Assembly (NCBI RefSeq): GCF_018215265.2
Contig: NZ_CP136562.1
Location: forward strand, 3,348,001 to 3,412,000
DNA: 64,000 bases
Source: Paenarthrobacter sp. GOM3
Lineage (GTDB): Bacteria; Actinomycetota; Actinomycetes; Actinomycetales; Micrococcaceae
Direction of reading: 5' to 3'
Below, in pieces: positions 35,701 to 43,512 of this stretch (positions are counted from its first letter, which is position 1; every line of letters starts with the position of its first letter). The position numbers and the translations under genes are program-made. The notes beneath the pieces were generated by a model. It had not been told where the DNA came from. It searched no databases and saw nothing but the letters and a program-made list of their open reading frames with translations.

Positions 35701-35735
35701 GCAAAAAGTCTGTTTCTACGGTGTTTATGGCGCAC
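32712..35735 (-). CDS. Large secreted protein with N-terminal SLH-like repeats, Ig-like domains and a ThuA/GATase-like C-terminus
   Basis: 1007-residue exported protein with a GTG start and GGAAAG upstream. The leader ends near residue 33 (VPAQASP). Three SLH-like repeats (about 68-255; FADI, QQFYKEM, VNRDAMAAF) come first, the reverse of the proteases where they are C-terminal. An Ig-like module of the He_PIG type follows (GLPQGVIISPDGAITGLP), then a long middle region with scattered cysteines and no recognised domain. A second He_PIG module (GSLPAGLSLNGVTGVVTGTPSAAG) leads to a C-terminal domain of about 210 residues (VLVYGSTDEGYGVANVAQTLRAAGADV and GGAAYLTGERPCCEA) that looks like a glutamine-amidotransferase/ThuA-type fold without an obvious catalytic triad. 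Probably wall-anchored, ligand unknown. Confidence 0.85.
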   Translation of the reverse strand: MRHKHRRNRLFAPGVSLALSVLMLAGLVPAQASPATNQTPPVTAPATVADQPAETVIQDTSQDFKPPVKSPFADIATSQQFYKEMAWLASARVSTGWTEANGTKTYRALLPVNRDAMAAFMYRLSGSPGFVPPKVSPFADVSTSQQFYKEMAWLASTGISTGWTEANGTKTYRATLPVNRDAMAAFLYRLAGSPDYTAPATTPFADITKTQQFYKEMTWLSHWGISTGWIESNGTRTYRALQSVNRDAMAAFMYRFQQFKSPLTITNEQLMDGIAGVKYLDQLKGAGGFGELVWKAQGLPQGVIISPDGAITGLPTVTGPTPVTVTATDSSGMTVSRTLTLDVPQSAPEECVGKPCEVVVPKQDTIHVPGNNIVAITRDPATKKITSIELTDIVVAKGQVLTLAPWANVESGAVLIADDVSVTTAGTKLIKTSPGNLSSAYSEGTVHFTTAGASVQQAEAPPVLATPQETLSAVKPKMECDRGATADLKGLSVTPDLEPSVYAEWGWFGLHLMQANIDGSITVNMGAAVSGEGKCTMTVPEVKVTVPSGAGAIVMAAQPSITFEVTGKLDISASVVLKCGTSYQWRDQQESRSASCSTEHEPLALSSDSGIDATLTGALDTRITWMDIVGITGKIEASLEAGFHPTEDPMAELKASAGVELGACAFCFWEDSPAKLTVYSGSIFEKTIATWSAKPQPPGAPEPEVAPKIEPLKILTTSLPGAVVGKQYKIGLGAIGGVAPYAWKISKGSLPAGLSLNGVTGVVTGTPSAAGTTAMTINVTDSRGISAAAALSLVVNPKPVRGNKVLVYGSTDEGYGVANVAQTLRAAGADVVVSETLPADLGTYKSIWNPSYNGWTAAEEQQVAGYIIDGGAAYLTGERPCCEAVNDTVQRVLRQVLIDQDVVVGRQGDVDGPYTFNPAATNQISKAPNVLSAFEPLAPGAISGLGGVDARNVFARSDSTVVGGVWSEADMKSKRGRVVVLMDINYLEYDTRAPILQNVQNFLSKTP

Positions 35736-36040
35736 TAAAGTCTGCTTTCCGCGCTAATTGGCGGAAACCCGCCCCCATTTAAATAGCTACCGAACAGTAA
35801 CCAAGCGACACATTACATCAACTTTGTAAGGCGCCTTTCAACAGGAGAATTATGAAGGGACAAAGCCCGTAGATTACGGACAGGCATGCCAGTTCTCTTC
35901 GATCTCGGGCATACAAGAGCCGGGATCGGATTGTCCTAGACCTAGAGGTCGGGATGACCGGGCCTACGCCCGGTCAAGTTATTGTTTTAAGCGACAACGA
36001 CCTGATCCGTGGATCAGGTCGTTGTATCGGGTCTGCCCAG
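35736..36040. other. 305-base non-coding gap with hairpins
   Basis: No gene is supported here. It carries the promoter for the leftward SLH-Ig gene in its first half (unusually AT-rich around 35770-35850), a GACCGGGC/GCCCGGTC hairpin at 35956-35975 followed by AAGTTATTGTTTT, and the terminator of the 2-oxo acid dehydrogenase operon at 35994-36025. A short AGGTCGGGAT-type repeat appears near 35945. No RNA gene was recognised. Confidence 0.6.
35994..36025 (-). terminator. Terminator of the branched-chain 2-oxo acid dehydrogenase operon
   Basis: ACAACGACCTGATCC and GGATCAGGTCGTTGT form a perfect 15-base stem with a two-base loop, 16 bases past the E2 stop. A TTAAAACAA tail follows on the leftward strand. 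Confidence 0.85.
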
Positions 36041-37498
36041 CTACATATCCGCGAGCGCTCCACCCGGGTTCTCGATCGCGTCAGCGACGTACCGGAGGAA
36101 ACCGGCAGCGGTTTCGCCGTCGCATACCCGGTGGTCGAAGGCGAGGGTCAGTTCAGTCACCTTGCGGACTGCCAGCTCGCCGTTGACCACCCACGGCTTG
36201 TCGATGATGCGGCCCACGCCGAGCATTGCGACTTCGGGGTAATTGATAATCGCAGCCGAGCCGTCCACCCCGAACACGCCGTAGTTATTGAGCGTGAACG
36301 TGCCGGAGCCGAGTTCGGTTGGCGTCGCCTTACCTTCACGCGCGACGGCGGTCAGCCGGCGTATCTCCGCGTCCAGTTCACGGGCACTCAACTCATGAGC
36401 CTTGCGTACCGAGGGGACCACGAGCCCGCGGTCCGTTTGCGCTGCGAAACCAAGATTGATTCCGTCAAAACCGACGATCTCCTGGGAACCGTCAGCAGCC
36501 GTCTCAAAGCGGGTGTTGAGGGCCGGATACTTTTTTAACCCAGCTGTGACAAAACGGGCTATGAAAGCCAGCAGGCCAGGAGTGTCGTGCGGCGCACGCT
36601 TCTTGAGCTCGGCCCGCATGTCCAACAAAGCAGTGGCATCGACATCCACCCAGACAGTGGCCTCGGGGATCTCCGAACGGCTTCGGGTCATGTTCGCGGC
36701 AACGGCCTTCCGAACGCCGCGAACGGGAGTCCTGGCCGAAACACTGAGGCCAGTCCGACCATCAACAGAGCCCTCGGCAGTTCCCGTGCCCACAGAAACA
36801 GGCGGAGCGGGCGAAGCAGCTGGCGCGGCCGGAGCCTCTGGCGCGGTGATGGCGGCCTCTACATCCCTGCGCATGATCAGGCCACTCGCACCTGAGCCCT
36901 CAATGGCATCGAGCGAGACGCCATGGTCCCGCGCCATCTTTCGCACCAGGGGCGAGATGACAGCGCTGAGTTTGCCGGGGATGCGCGTTCCGGAAATGGA
37001 CGGTTCCAGCGTCGGCAGGACAACGGCCTCAGCAACACTATCGACGACGGCGACGCTCGCCTTGCGTGGACGGGTGCGCCCTCCGGTGGCCCCGCCGGGC
37101 GTGCCGTAGCCGATCAAAACATTGCCCGAGCCGGCCTTCTCTTCGGTCCGGTAGGTCTCGGCGGCCGCCTCAACCTCGGGGGATGTCGTAACACCGGTCG
37201 AGACGGCATCGTCGGTGGCTGATGGAGCTTCCGGCGCAACTGCAGCGGCACCGGCACGAGCGATCGAGATCAGGGGCTTGCCGACGTCGAGCGTTTGACC
37301 GGCTTCACCGTGCAGCTCGGCGACGGTGCCGGCGTAAGGCGAGGGCACCTCCACCATGGACTTGGCAGTCTCGACCTCGGCGATGGGCTGATCCACCTTG
37401 ATTTCGTCCCCGACGGCGACGAGCCAGTTCACGAGTTCAGCCTCCGTGAGGCCCTCCCCCAAGTCCGGCAAGCGGAATACCTGCATATCTGAACTCAT
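36041..37498 (-). CDS. bkdC: Dihydrolipoyl acyltransferase E2 of branched-chain 2-oxo acid dehydrogenase
   Basis: 485-residue E2 core of the complex that decarboxylates branched-chain 2-oxo acids to acyl-CoAs. An N-terminal lipoyl domain has the lipoylated lysine in VETAKSMVEVPSP. A Pro/Ala linker, the peripheral-subunit-binding domain (SPLVRKMARDHGVSLDAIEGSGASGLIMRRDV) and the catalytic CoA acyltransferase domain with FDHRVCDGETAA (catalytic His-Asp) follow. Start ATG 37498 has GAGGAC upstream. It begins two bases after the E1 beta stop. No E3 gene is in the operon, so the lipoamide dehydrogenase must be elsewhere. Confidence 0.92.
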   Translation of the reverse strand: MSSDMQVFRLPDLGEGLTEAELVNWLVAVGDEIKVDQPIAEVETAKSMVEVPSPYAGTVAELHGEAGQTLDVGKPLISIARAGAAAVAPEAPSATDDAVSTGVTTSPEVEAAAETYRTEEKAGSGNVLIGYGTPGGATGGRTRPRKASVAVVDSVAEAVVLPTLEPSISGTRIPGKLSAVISPLVRKMARDHGVSLDAIEGSGASGLIMRRDVEAAITAPEAPAAPAASPAPPVSVGTGTAEGSVDGRTGLSVSARTPVRGVRKAVAANMTRSRSEIPEATVWVDVDATALLDMRAELKKRAPHDTPGLLAFIARFVTAGLKKYPALNTRFETAADGSQEIVGFDGINLGFAAQTDRGLVVPSVRKAHELSARELDAEIRRLTAVAREGKATPTELGSGTFTLNNYGVFGVDGSAAIINYPEVAMLGVGRIIDKPWVVNGELAVRKVTELTLAFDHRVCDGETAAGFLRYVADAIENPGGALADM

Positions 37499-37500
37499 GG

Positions 37501-38589
37501 TTAGTCCTCCCATTGAAGGTCGTCGACGGCGTCGAGGATGCGGTCGACACTCGGCAGGTAGTAGTGCTCCAGCTTGGGAGATGGGAACGGAACATCGAAT
37601 CCGGTGACACGGAGAACCGGCGCGGCGAGATAGTGGAACGTGCGTTCCTGGACACGGGCCACGATCTCCGAAGACACAGAAGCAAAGCCATGCGCTTCAG
37701 CGATGACGACGGCGCGTCCCGTCTTCCGTACGGACGCGCAGACGGTCTCGTCATCGAAAGGAACCAGCGTCCGTACGTCGATCACCTCGAGCGAGCGGCC
37801 TTCTTCGGCGGCCGCGGCGGCAGCTGCGAGCGCAGTGGGGACCGACGGGCCGTAGGCGATCAACGTTGCATCCGTGCCAGGACGAGCGACAGCCGCGCGG
37901 CCCTCGGTGGAGGTACCGGCGTCGTGCTCTGCGCGCAACGCACCCAGGTCAACCTGGTCCTTGGACCAGTAGAGCTTCTTGGGTTCCATGAACATGACCG
38001 GGTCGTCGGAATCGATGGCTTCGCGGAGCATGCGGTAGCCGTCAGCCACGGTGGCTGGCGTGTAGACCTTGAGGCCGGCCGTGTGGGCGTAGTAGGACTC
38101 GGAGGAGTCGCAGTGGTGCTCTACTCCCCCGATGCCCCCGGCGTAAGGCACGCGGATGACCATGGGCATCTTGAGCTTGCCCTTGGTGCGGTTGTGCATT
38201 TTGGCCACGTGGCTGACGATCTGCTCGAACGCCGGGTAGGCGAAGGCGTCGAACTGCATCTCGATGACGGGACGCATGCCGTTGATGGCCATTCCCACTG
38301 CCATGCCAACAATGCCCGACTCGGCAAGCGGGGTGTCGAAGCAGCGCTGCTCACCGAACTCCGCCATGAGCCCGTCCGTGATGCGGAAGACGCCGCCCAG
38401 CATTCCCACGTCCTCGCCGAATACCAGGACGGAGGAGTCGACGCGCATGGCGTCTGCCATAGCCGTATTGAGGGCCTTGGCCATGGTGAGGCTCTGCGGG
38501 CCGCTTGCCTCGGCCGTCGCTGCCGCAGAGGCGGCGGCGCTGGCTGTTGCGGCGCTGACGTTGCCGTTCACGGATGTAGTGATGGTCAT
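37501..38589 (-). CDS. bkdB: Branched-chain 2-oxo acid dehydrogenase E1 beta subunit
   Basis: 362-residue transketolase-like beta subunit of E1. An alanine-rich N-terminus (about 1-35) precedes the conserved part: VLVFGEDVGMLGGVFR, DTPLAESGIVGMAVGMA, MQFDAFAYPAFEQIVSHVAK and PYAGGIGGVEHHCDSSE. The transketolase C-domain (VIDVRTLVPFDDETV and FDVPFPSPKLEHYYLP) ends it. Start overlaps the E1 alpha stop by four bases (ATGA), so the two are translationally coupled. Confidence 0.94.
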   Translation of the reverse strand: MTITTSVNGNVSAATASAAASAAATAEASGPQSLTMAKALNTAMADAMRVDSSVLVFGEDVGMLGGVFRITDGLMAEFGEQRCFDTPLAESGIVGMAVGMAINGMRPVIEMQFDAFAYPAFEQIVSHVAKMHNRTKGKLKMPMVIRVPYAGGIGGVEHHCDSSESYYAHTAGLKVYTPATVADGYRMLREAIDSDDPVMFMEPKKLYWSKDQVDLGALRAEHDAGTSTEGRAAVARPGTDATLIAYGPSVPTALAAAAAAAEEGRSLEVIDVRTLVPFDDETVCASVRKTGRAVVIAEAHGFASVSSEIVARVQERTFHYLAAPVLRVTGFDVPFPSPKLEHYYLPSVDRILDAVDDLQWED

Positions 38590-39779
38590 TTTGCACCCTC
38601 CTCACGGGCGAGTTCGCCGGCGAGCAGTTCGGACTGCTCTTTCAGCTGCGGGGTGGGCTTGGAGAAGACGTACTTGAAGAGATCCAGCGGTTGTACAGGG
38701 ACGTCCTCGCCGAGGCCTTCGCGGAGCTGCGTGGCTACGGCTTCTGCGTGCTCGGCGATCCTGTTGCTGGCCTCGTCACTAAGGAGACCCTTGTCCGTAA
38801 GGTACGACTTCATGCGCGCCAGCGGGTCCTTGGCCTGCCATTCGGCGACTTCGCTGTCCGGACGGTAGCGGGTGGCGTCGTCGGCGTTGGTGTGGGCCTG
38901 CATGCGATAGGTGTGGGCTTCGATCAGTAGCGGTCCCGAGCCTTCGCGGGCCAGCTTCACTGCCCGGTCCATGACAGCCAGCAGTGCGACGAGGTCGTTG
39001 CCGTCCACGCGCTCACCGGCCATGCCATAGCCCACGGCCTTGTGGGCCAAGGACGGCGCTACTGACTGGTGGCTAAGCGGCACCGAGATCGCGTATTTGT
39101 TGTTCTGCACGAAGAAGATGACGGGCAAGTGGAAGACGGCGGCGAAGTTCAGGGCCTCGTGGAAATCGCCTTCGCTGGTGGCGCCATCGCCACACATGGC
39201 CATCACCACAGTGTCTTCACCGCGCAGCTTGGCGGCATGCGCGACGCCGACAGCGTGCAGCAGTTGCGTGGTCAGCGGCGTGCACTGGATCCCCACTTTG
39301 TGCTCTTTGGGGTCATACCCGCCGTGCCAGTCGCCGCGGAAGATGGTCATCACCTCAACCGGGTCCACCCCGCGGGTCATGACGGCGACGGCGTCCCGGT
39401 AGGTCGGGAACAACCAGTCACCTTCGCTGAGGCACATGGCGGCCGCTACCTGGCAGGCTTCCTGACCGTGGCTTGAGGGGTAGACGGCCATACGGCCCTG
39501 CCGGACGAGCGCGGAGTTCTGATCGTTGACGCGACGTCCGACGACGAGTTGCTCGTAGGCGGCCATCAGTTCAGCGTCGCTGGGCGTGGGGTACTCGTGG
39601 CCGGGTTCGGTGCCCTGCTCGTCGCGGGAGCGAAGGGTCCCGTCCGGGTTCACCATTTGAATCTGGTGCCGTGCGGGGAGCATGTAGTCCTCGACGCTGA
39701 TGCCGAATTTTGCCCGAACGTCAGCAGCCGGGTCCTCTACAGCCGTTTCCGGCGCAGAGTGGTCTGCGTGGATCGTCAT
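38586..39779 (-). CDS. bkdA: Branched-chain 2-oxo acid dehydrogenase E1 alpha subunit
   Basis: 397-residue thiamine-diphosphate-binding alpha subunit that, with E1 beta, performs the decarboxylation step. The ThDP motif is GDGATSEGDFHEALNFAAVFHLPVIFFVQNN (GDG to NN). It also has RQGRMAVYPSSHGQEACQVA at the N-terminal side, and the family's phosphorylation-loop counterpart near YRMQAHTNADDATRYR. ATG follows AAGGACGGACCA. First gene of the bkd operon. Its promoter faces an Lrp/AsnC-type regulator gene 170 bases away, the usual arrangement for Bkd control. Confidence 0.94.
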   Translation of the reverse strand: MTIHADHSAPETAVEDPAADVRAKFGISVEDYMLPARHQIQMVNPDGTLRSRDEQGTEPGHEYPTPSDAELMAAYEQLVVGRRVNDQNSALVRQGRMAVYPSSHGQEACQVAAAMCLSEGDWLFPTYRDAVAVMTRGVDPVEVMTIFRGDWHGGYDPKEHKVGIQCTPLTTQLLHAVGVAHAAKLRGEDTVVMAMCGDGATSEGDFHEALNFAAVFHLPVIFFVQNNKYAISVPLSHQSVAPSLAHKAVGYGMAGERVDGNDLVALLAVMDRAVKLAREGSGPLLIEAHTYRMQAHTNADDATRYRPDSEVAEWQAKDPLARMKSYLTDKGLLSDEASNRIAEHAEAVATQLREGLGEDVPVQPLDLFKYVFSKPTPQLKEQSELLAGELAREEGAK

Positions 39780-39895
39780 TGGTCCGTCCTTCTCTAGCCA
39801 CTATGTGCTTCCAGTATGTTCCCGAGCAATCTTTCGTATCCAGCTTTTGCCAAAATCATGGAAGAGCTCGTTCAAAGTGGCTATCCTGAAAGACG

Positions 39896-39905
39896 AATTG
39901 CAATT
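39896..39905. promoter_or_regulatory. AT-rich palindrome in the bkd/lrp divergent region
   Basis: AATTGCAATT, a perfect palindrome within an AT-richer stretch between the divergent bkd operon and the Lrp/AsnC gene. Lrp-type regulators bind short AT-rich dyads, so it is a candidate site. Confidence 0.35.
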
Positions 39906-39949
39906 GTGAGCTGGGTAACGCGCCTGTGCCGTAGACGATTTGGAGTGCC

Positions 39950-40414
39950 ATGAGCGAGACCGAGGCTGAGCAGGCCGCAGTGCCGTTGGACACGGTGGAC
40001 CGGGACATCATCCGCGAGCTCACCACGGACGGGCGCATGTCCATAACGCAGGTGGCAGAGAATGTGCACATCAGCCGAGCCCACGCCTACTCACGCATCG
40101 CACGGCTTACTGGCGAAGGAGTCCTCACAAAATTCACAGCCCTGGTGGATCCCATCAAGGCTGGGTTGCGCTCCTCCGCTTATGTGACACTCAAGGTTCA
40201 GCAACACTCGTGGCGCGAACTCAAGGAGGAGCTGCGCGCCATTCCGGAGGTTCATCACATCGCCTTGGTGGGTGGGGACTTTGATGTCATTCTCCTGGTC
40301 CGGGCAACCGACAACATCCACCTCCGGCGTGTGATCTTCGACCAGTTGCAGTCCATGGATGGCGTACTGGATACGCAGACTTTCCTTGTTTTTGAGGATG
40401 TTGATACGAGGTAG
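39950..40414 (+). CDS. Lrp/AsnC-family regulator, probable BkdR
   Basis: 154-residue regulator. HTH at about residues 15-60 (LDTVDRDIIRELTTDGRMSITQVAENVHISRAHAYSRIARL) is followed by the RAM ligand-binding domain (SAYVTLKVQQHSWRELKEEL through HIALVGGDFDVILLVRATDN to LDTQTFLVFEDV). Divergent placement from the 2-oxo acid dehydrogenase operon is that of known BkdR regulators, which respond to branched-chain amino acids. TTGGAG lies upstream of the ATG. Confidence 0.92.
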   Translation: MSETEAEQAAVPLDTVDRDIIRELTTDGRMSITQVAENVHISRAHAYSRIARLTGEGVLTKFTALVDPIKAGLRSSAYVTLKVQQHSWRELKEELRAIPEVHHIALVGGDFDVILLVRATDNIHLRRVIFDQLQSMDGVLDTQTFLVFEDVDTR

Positions 40415-40473
40415 GCGATGCCGTGGTCCTCAGCTGGGAGGAAGCGCTCATTTCCGGACCTTAGACTGTCCCC

Positions 40474-41046
40474 GTGCCCCTCAAAATTGCCCCAGCCACG
40501 CGAGTCATTGGCATTGCGGTTGGGGCGTGCTTGCTGGTGGCCTTGCTTTGGTTGATTGCTGCGTTCCAGTTTTTCTACGATCCTCCCCAGGCCAAACCCC
40601 ACCGCACCGACGCGATCGTGGTTTTAGGCGGCCTCAGCAAGGAGCGGTTGCCGGTGGCGCAGGAGTTACAGCAAGAGCTGGACATACCCGTACTGGTTGT
40701 CTCCACCACGGGCCTCGCCGGAAATGTCGAAGGTGATGCCCTTTGCGATGAGGGCTCCGATGATCCCGACCTGGTGTGTTTCCGACCATCTCCCCTCAAT
40801 ACCCGGGGCGAAGCGGAGGCCCTGCGCTCGTTGATTGCTGAACATGGCTGGAAATCCGTGACGGTGGTGACCTCGGAATACCACCTAATGCGCGCGGGCA
40901 CATTAATCGAACAGTGCACGCCTGCGGAGGTCCAAATGGTCGGGTCACAGCCTGACCTTTCGGCAGGTGCGTGGCTGGACCGGTTCGTCGTCGAAACTGG
41001 CGGCCTGATCGACACCTGGATGCGGCCGGAGTGCTCTTCTCACTAA
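40474..41046 (+). CDS. YdcF/SanA-like DUF218 membrane protein
   Basis: 190-residue protein with one N-terminal span (about 9-32) and an extracytoplasmic DUF218 domain: DAIVVLGGLSKERLPVAQEL, TRGEAEALRSLIAEHGWKSVTVVTSEYHLMRA. The family includes SanA and ElyC, which act on envelope polysaccharide integrity, but the biochemical role is unclear. The CDEGSDDPDLVCF loop gives two cysteines that may pair outside the cell. GTG start with no clear ribosome site; possibly leaderless. Confidence 0.85.
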   Translation: MPLKIAPATRVIGIAVGACLLVALLWLIAAFQFFYDPPQAKPHRTDAIVVLGGLSKERLPVAQELQQELDIPVLVVSTTGLAGNVEGDALCDEGSDDPDLVCFRPSPLNTRGEAEALRSLIAEHGWKSVTVVTSEYHLMRAGTLIEQCTPAEVQMVGSQPDLSAGAWLDRFVVETGGLIDTWMRPECSSH

Positions 41047-41259
41047 GTAAAGCCCAAGACGGAGTGCCTATCCAAGGCCATGACAAGGCCTGTAAAGCAG
41101 ATGGAATTTTCTCAACACGTACCGTCAAAATATTTCCGGCTTCTTGAAGTTTATTTAAGCGCTTGAAGGTTTTCGTCAACCACTTGAGTTTTGCTGATTC
41201 AACGCGCCATCCTTTTGCCATAGGTCCAAGGTCTCACCCTACGAGTCCAAGGATCCAAC

Positions 41260-42903
41260 GTGGAAAAATTCAGATCCGAACCATCCACCACCCACCCCTA
41301 TGCCCGGCATTTCGCAGCCAGCCTCTTCGCTGCCTTCGTCTTGGTAATCGGCTTCGTACATGGCCCCATCGCCGAGGCTGCGCCCGCTCCCGTGTATCCG
41401 ATAAGCGGATACTTTATCTTCGGCAGTACAAACGATGCGGCCAATCTGCAAAAGCTGACAGACATGAAGTCTGTTGGTGCCGATACTGTAATCACGTTCG
41501 GTTCCACGGTTAAGCCAGCGACCTCTGCCTCAGTACCCGCCGACTGCTCCATTTCTGGCGTCAACTGTGTAACCGCAGCAACCTCCGGCATCAAGGTGAA
41601 CAGGTACTTCACCTATACGGACGGGAATACGTGGGGGGCACCATCTTTGGCCTGCCCACGGGACAAAACCGTGACCAGCGGAAGCACCGTTTACACCGTT
41701 CTGGTGATACCCACACAGGGCACCGGGTGCACGTCGTCCAATAACTCGTACGACGTCTTCGTCGTCACGAGCGGTACAAGTTCGATCTCCGTGTCCGTAG
41801 CGAAAGCAGCCACGGCCCTGGGCATGAAGTACTACACCGGGATGCCCGCCCCGTCCAAAGACCCGACGATAACTTACGTGCCCGACCTGACCTACGAGTC
41901 AACCTTCACGGCCTTTACGGCTCGGTTCATTCAACTTCAAGCGAAGGTCAACAACGTGGCCGGCCTAACGGGCTTCTACCACCACACAGAGATGCCCGTG
42001 GGCGGTGGCACCGTTTGGAATGCAACCCGTGAGATTTATTCGATGCAAAACCTGGCAATCAAAAAATATATGCCCACCCGGTCGGCATTGATCAGTCCTT
42101 ACATGGACAACCGGACCGACTACTCGGCACACATCACCGTCGACATGGCCCGCGAAGGCATCCGCAACATAGCTGAAACGGCCAACGGAGTTAAGCTGGC
42201 GATTGCCGTGCAGGATGGAATGGGCACCGGAAAAGCAGGATCATTCTTCAGCAGTGACGCGGGAACCCAAGTCGACCCGTTTGCCGCCTCGATCGTGGGG
42301 TCTGGGACATGGGGCGACAGTTACCTCGCTCCCAACCGGGACTACTTTTGGGCCATGGCTGACGGAGTCGAAGGTACAGGCGCTGAACTCTGGGGCAACA
42401 TGGAAGGAATGGCCCCGGGGACAAGCCAAAATCCATGCGACGGAAACTACCGCGGCCAGAGCACCAAGGCGCGGCATGACAAGCAGCTGCAGCAGATGGG
42501 CAACTCGCCAGTGAAAGTCATTTCCTACATGTGGGATCCGTTCTATACGTGCCGGGGAACCTGGGCTCCGATGATGGACCAGATGCAAGCAGGCAAAATG
42601 ACGCCGGTCATCACCGACTCCATCTTCTACTCAAGCGGGGACGTTCTGGTCACGGGCCAAAACCTGAGTGGCGGGACCATTCAGGTGAAGTGGACCGATC
42701 GATTTGGGCGGACCTTCGACAAGACAGTCGTAGCCGCGGACTACAACGCGAACTACGGCAAGCAACTCGGCATAAATCCCCGGTTGGAGTCTGTTACCGC
42801 CAAGCTGGGCAGCACCTCGCTTGGCTCCGGCAAGTACGTCTATATCAACGTAGTCAACGGATCTGGCGTCAGGAATGATGCCACTTACTCGGATCGCGGC
42901 TAG
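41260..42903 (+). CDS. Secreted TIM-barrel-like glycan-active protein (DUF4434-like), copy 1
   Basis: 547-residue exported protein (leader to about residue 40, PIAEAAPA). The body reads as a barrel of the DUF4434 type, related to glycoside hydrolases: SGYFIFGSTNDAANLQKLTDMKSVGADTVITFG at the first strands, FYHHTEMP with E244 and WGNMEGMAP with E382. These two glutamates fall where clan-A hydrolases keep the acid/base and nucleophile (inferred). A C-terminal beta domain of about 80 residues (VLVTGQNLSGGTIQVKW) follows. GTG start with AAGGAT upstream. It marks the left edge of the glycan locus; a paralogue marks the right edge at 61035. Confidence 0.75.
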   Translation: MEKFRSEPSTTHPYARHFAASLFAAFVLVIGFVHGPIAEAAPAPVYPISGYFIFGSTNDAANLQKLTDMKSVGADTVITFGSTVKPATSASVPADCSISGVNCVTAATSGIKVNRYFTYTDGNTWGAPSLACPRDKTVTSGSTVYTVLVIPTQGTGCTSSNNSYDVFVVTSGTSSISVSVAKAATALGMKYYTGMPAPSKDPTITYVPDLTYESTFTAFTARFIQLQAKVNNVAGLTGFYHHTEMPVGGGTVWNATREIYSMQNLAIKKYMPTRSALISPYMDNRTDYSAHITVDMAREGIRNIAETANGVKLAIAVQDGMGTGKAGSFFSSDAGTQVDPFAASIVGSGTWGDSYLAPNRDYFWAMADGVEGTGAELWGNMEGMAPGTSQNPCDGNYRGQSTKARHDKQLQQMGNSPVKVISYMWDPFYTCRGTWAPMMDQMQAGKMTPVITDSIFYSSGDVLVTGQNLSGGTIQVKWTDRFGRTFDKTVVAADYNANYGKQLGINPRLESVTAKLGSTSLGSGKYVYINVVNGSGVRNDATYSDRG

Positions 42904-42914
42904 GAATTCCACAG

Positions 42915-42946
42915 GCGGTGACGGGCACCTTGCTGCCCGTCACCGC
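42915..42946 (+). terminator. Hairpin after DUF4434-like copy 1
   Basis: GCGGTGACGGGCA (42915-42927) and TGCCCGTCACCGC (42934-42946) pair perfectly over 13 bases around CCTTGC. No T run follows. Confidence 0.75.
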
Positions 42947-43087
42947 GCCGTCAGCGGGGGCGCCACACGGACGTTAGGCGAGCCTCCTGTATGCGACTGC
43001 GCCTGCCATTAAAGTTGCAGGCAACTCCCCGGATGTAAGAATTAGGTGTGGCCATGCATCATTTGGACGCATCTAAGGAGCGAAGAA

Positions 43088-43423
43088 GTGACGGAAACAG
43101 TCGGACGAACGGCGGTCTCTTCGCCCTCCCCGCGGCACATGCGCAGGCGGCGCTTTCTAGGTGACGTCCCGCCGTCCCTCCTGCCGGTGGTCCGGGCATC
43201 GACGGATCCGGCATCCTTTCCGCCTCCTCAAGAAAGGGCCCCTAGCCCTCCTGAGAACATTGACGAACAACCGGATGGCGCATCATCGCCTGAGTCAGCC
43301 GAAAGAAGAAAAGGCTCCAAGAAGGCCACCCCCCGGCAAAAACGCATGGTTGCGCTCGTCGTTGTGATCCTCGTCTCCCTCAGTATCCCCCTACTGGCGT
43401 TGACCTTGATGTTAACCGGGTAA
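43088..43423 (+). CDS. Small single-span membrane protein at the head of the wecB arm
   Basis: 111-residue product with a GTG start preceded by AAGGAG at seven bases, a very good ribosome site. The first 80 residues are hydrophilic, Arg/Pro/Ser/Glu-rich and probably disordered; one span (about 86-108, MVALVVVILVSLSIPLLALTLML) ends the protein. No family recognised. It lies 89 bases before wecB and may be co-transcribed. A regulatory or scaffolding role in the glycan machinery is possible but unproven. Confidence 0.7.
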   Translation: MTETVGRTAVSSPSPRHMRRRRFLGDVPPSLLPVVRASTDPASFPPPQERAPSPPENIDEQPDGASSPESAERRKGSKKATPRQKRMVALVVVILVSLSIPLLALTLMLTG

Positions 43424-43512
43424 CCAGGGAACTGCGTCATACATAATTGATCACCTCCAACGACTGTGCGATAACATCGGCTGGTCAGCCACTGCCTTTC
43501 CCGGGGGAATCC

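Noticed and set aside
35956..35975. GC-rich hairpin considered as part of a tRNA or small RNA
   Set aside because: No cloverleaf, anticodon arm or known RNA pattern could be built around it; it reads as a simple hairpin.
37513..38868. 451-codon rightward open frame antisense to the bkd E1 genes
   Set aside because: Shadow frame; Gly/Arg/His-rich product without motifs.
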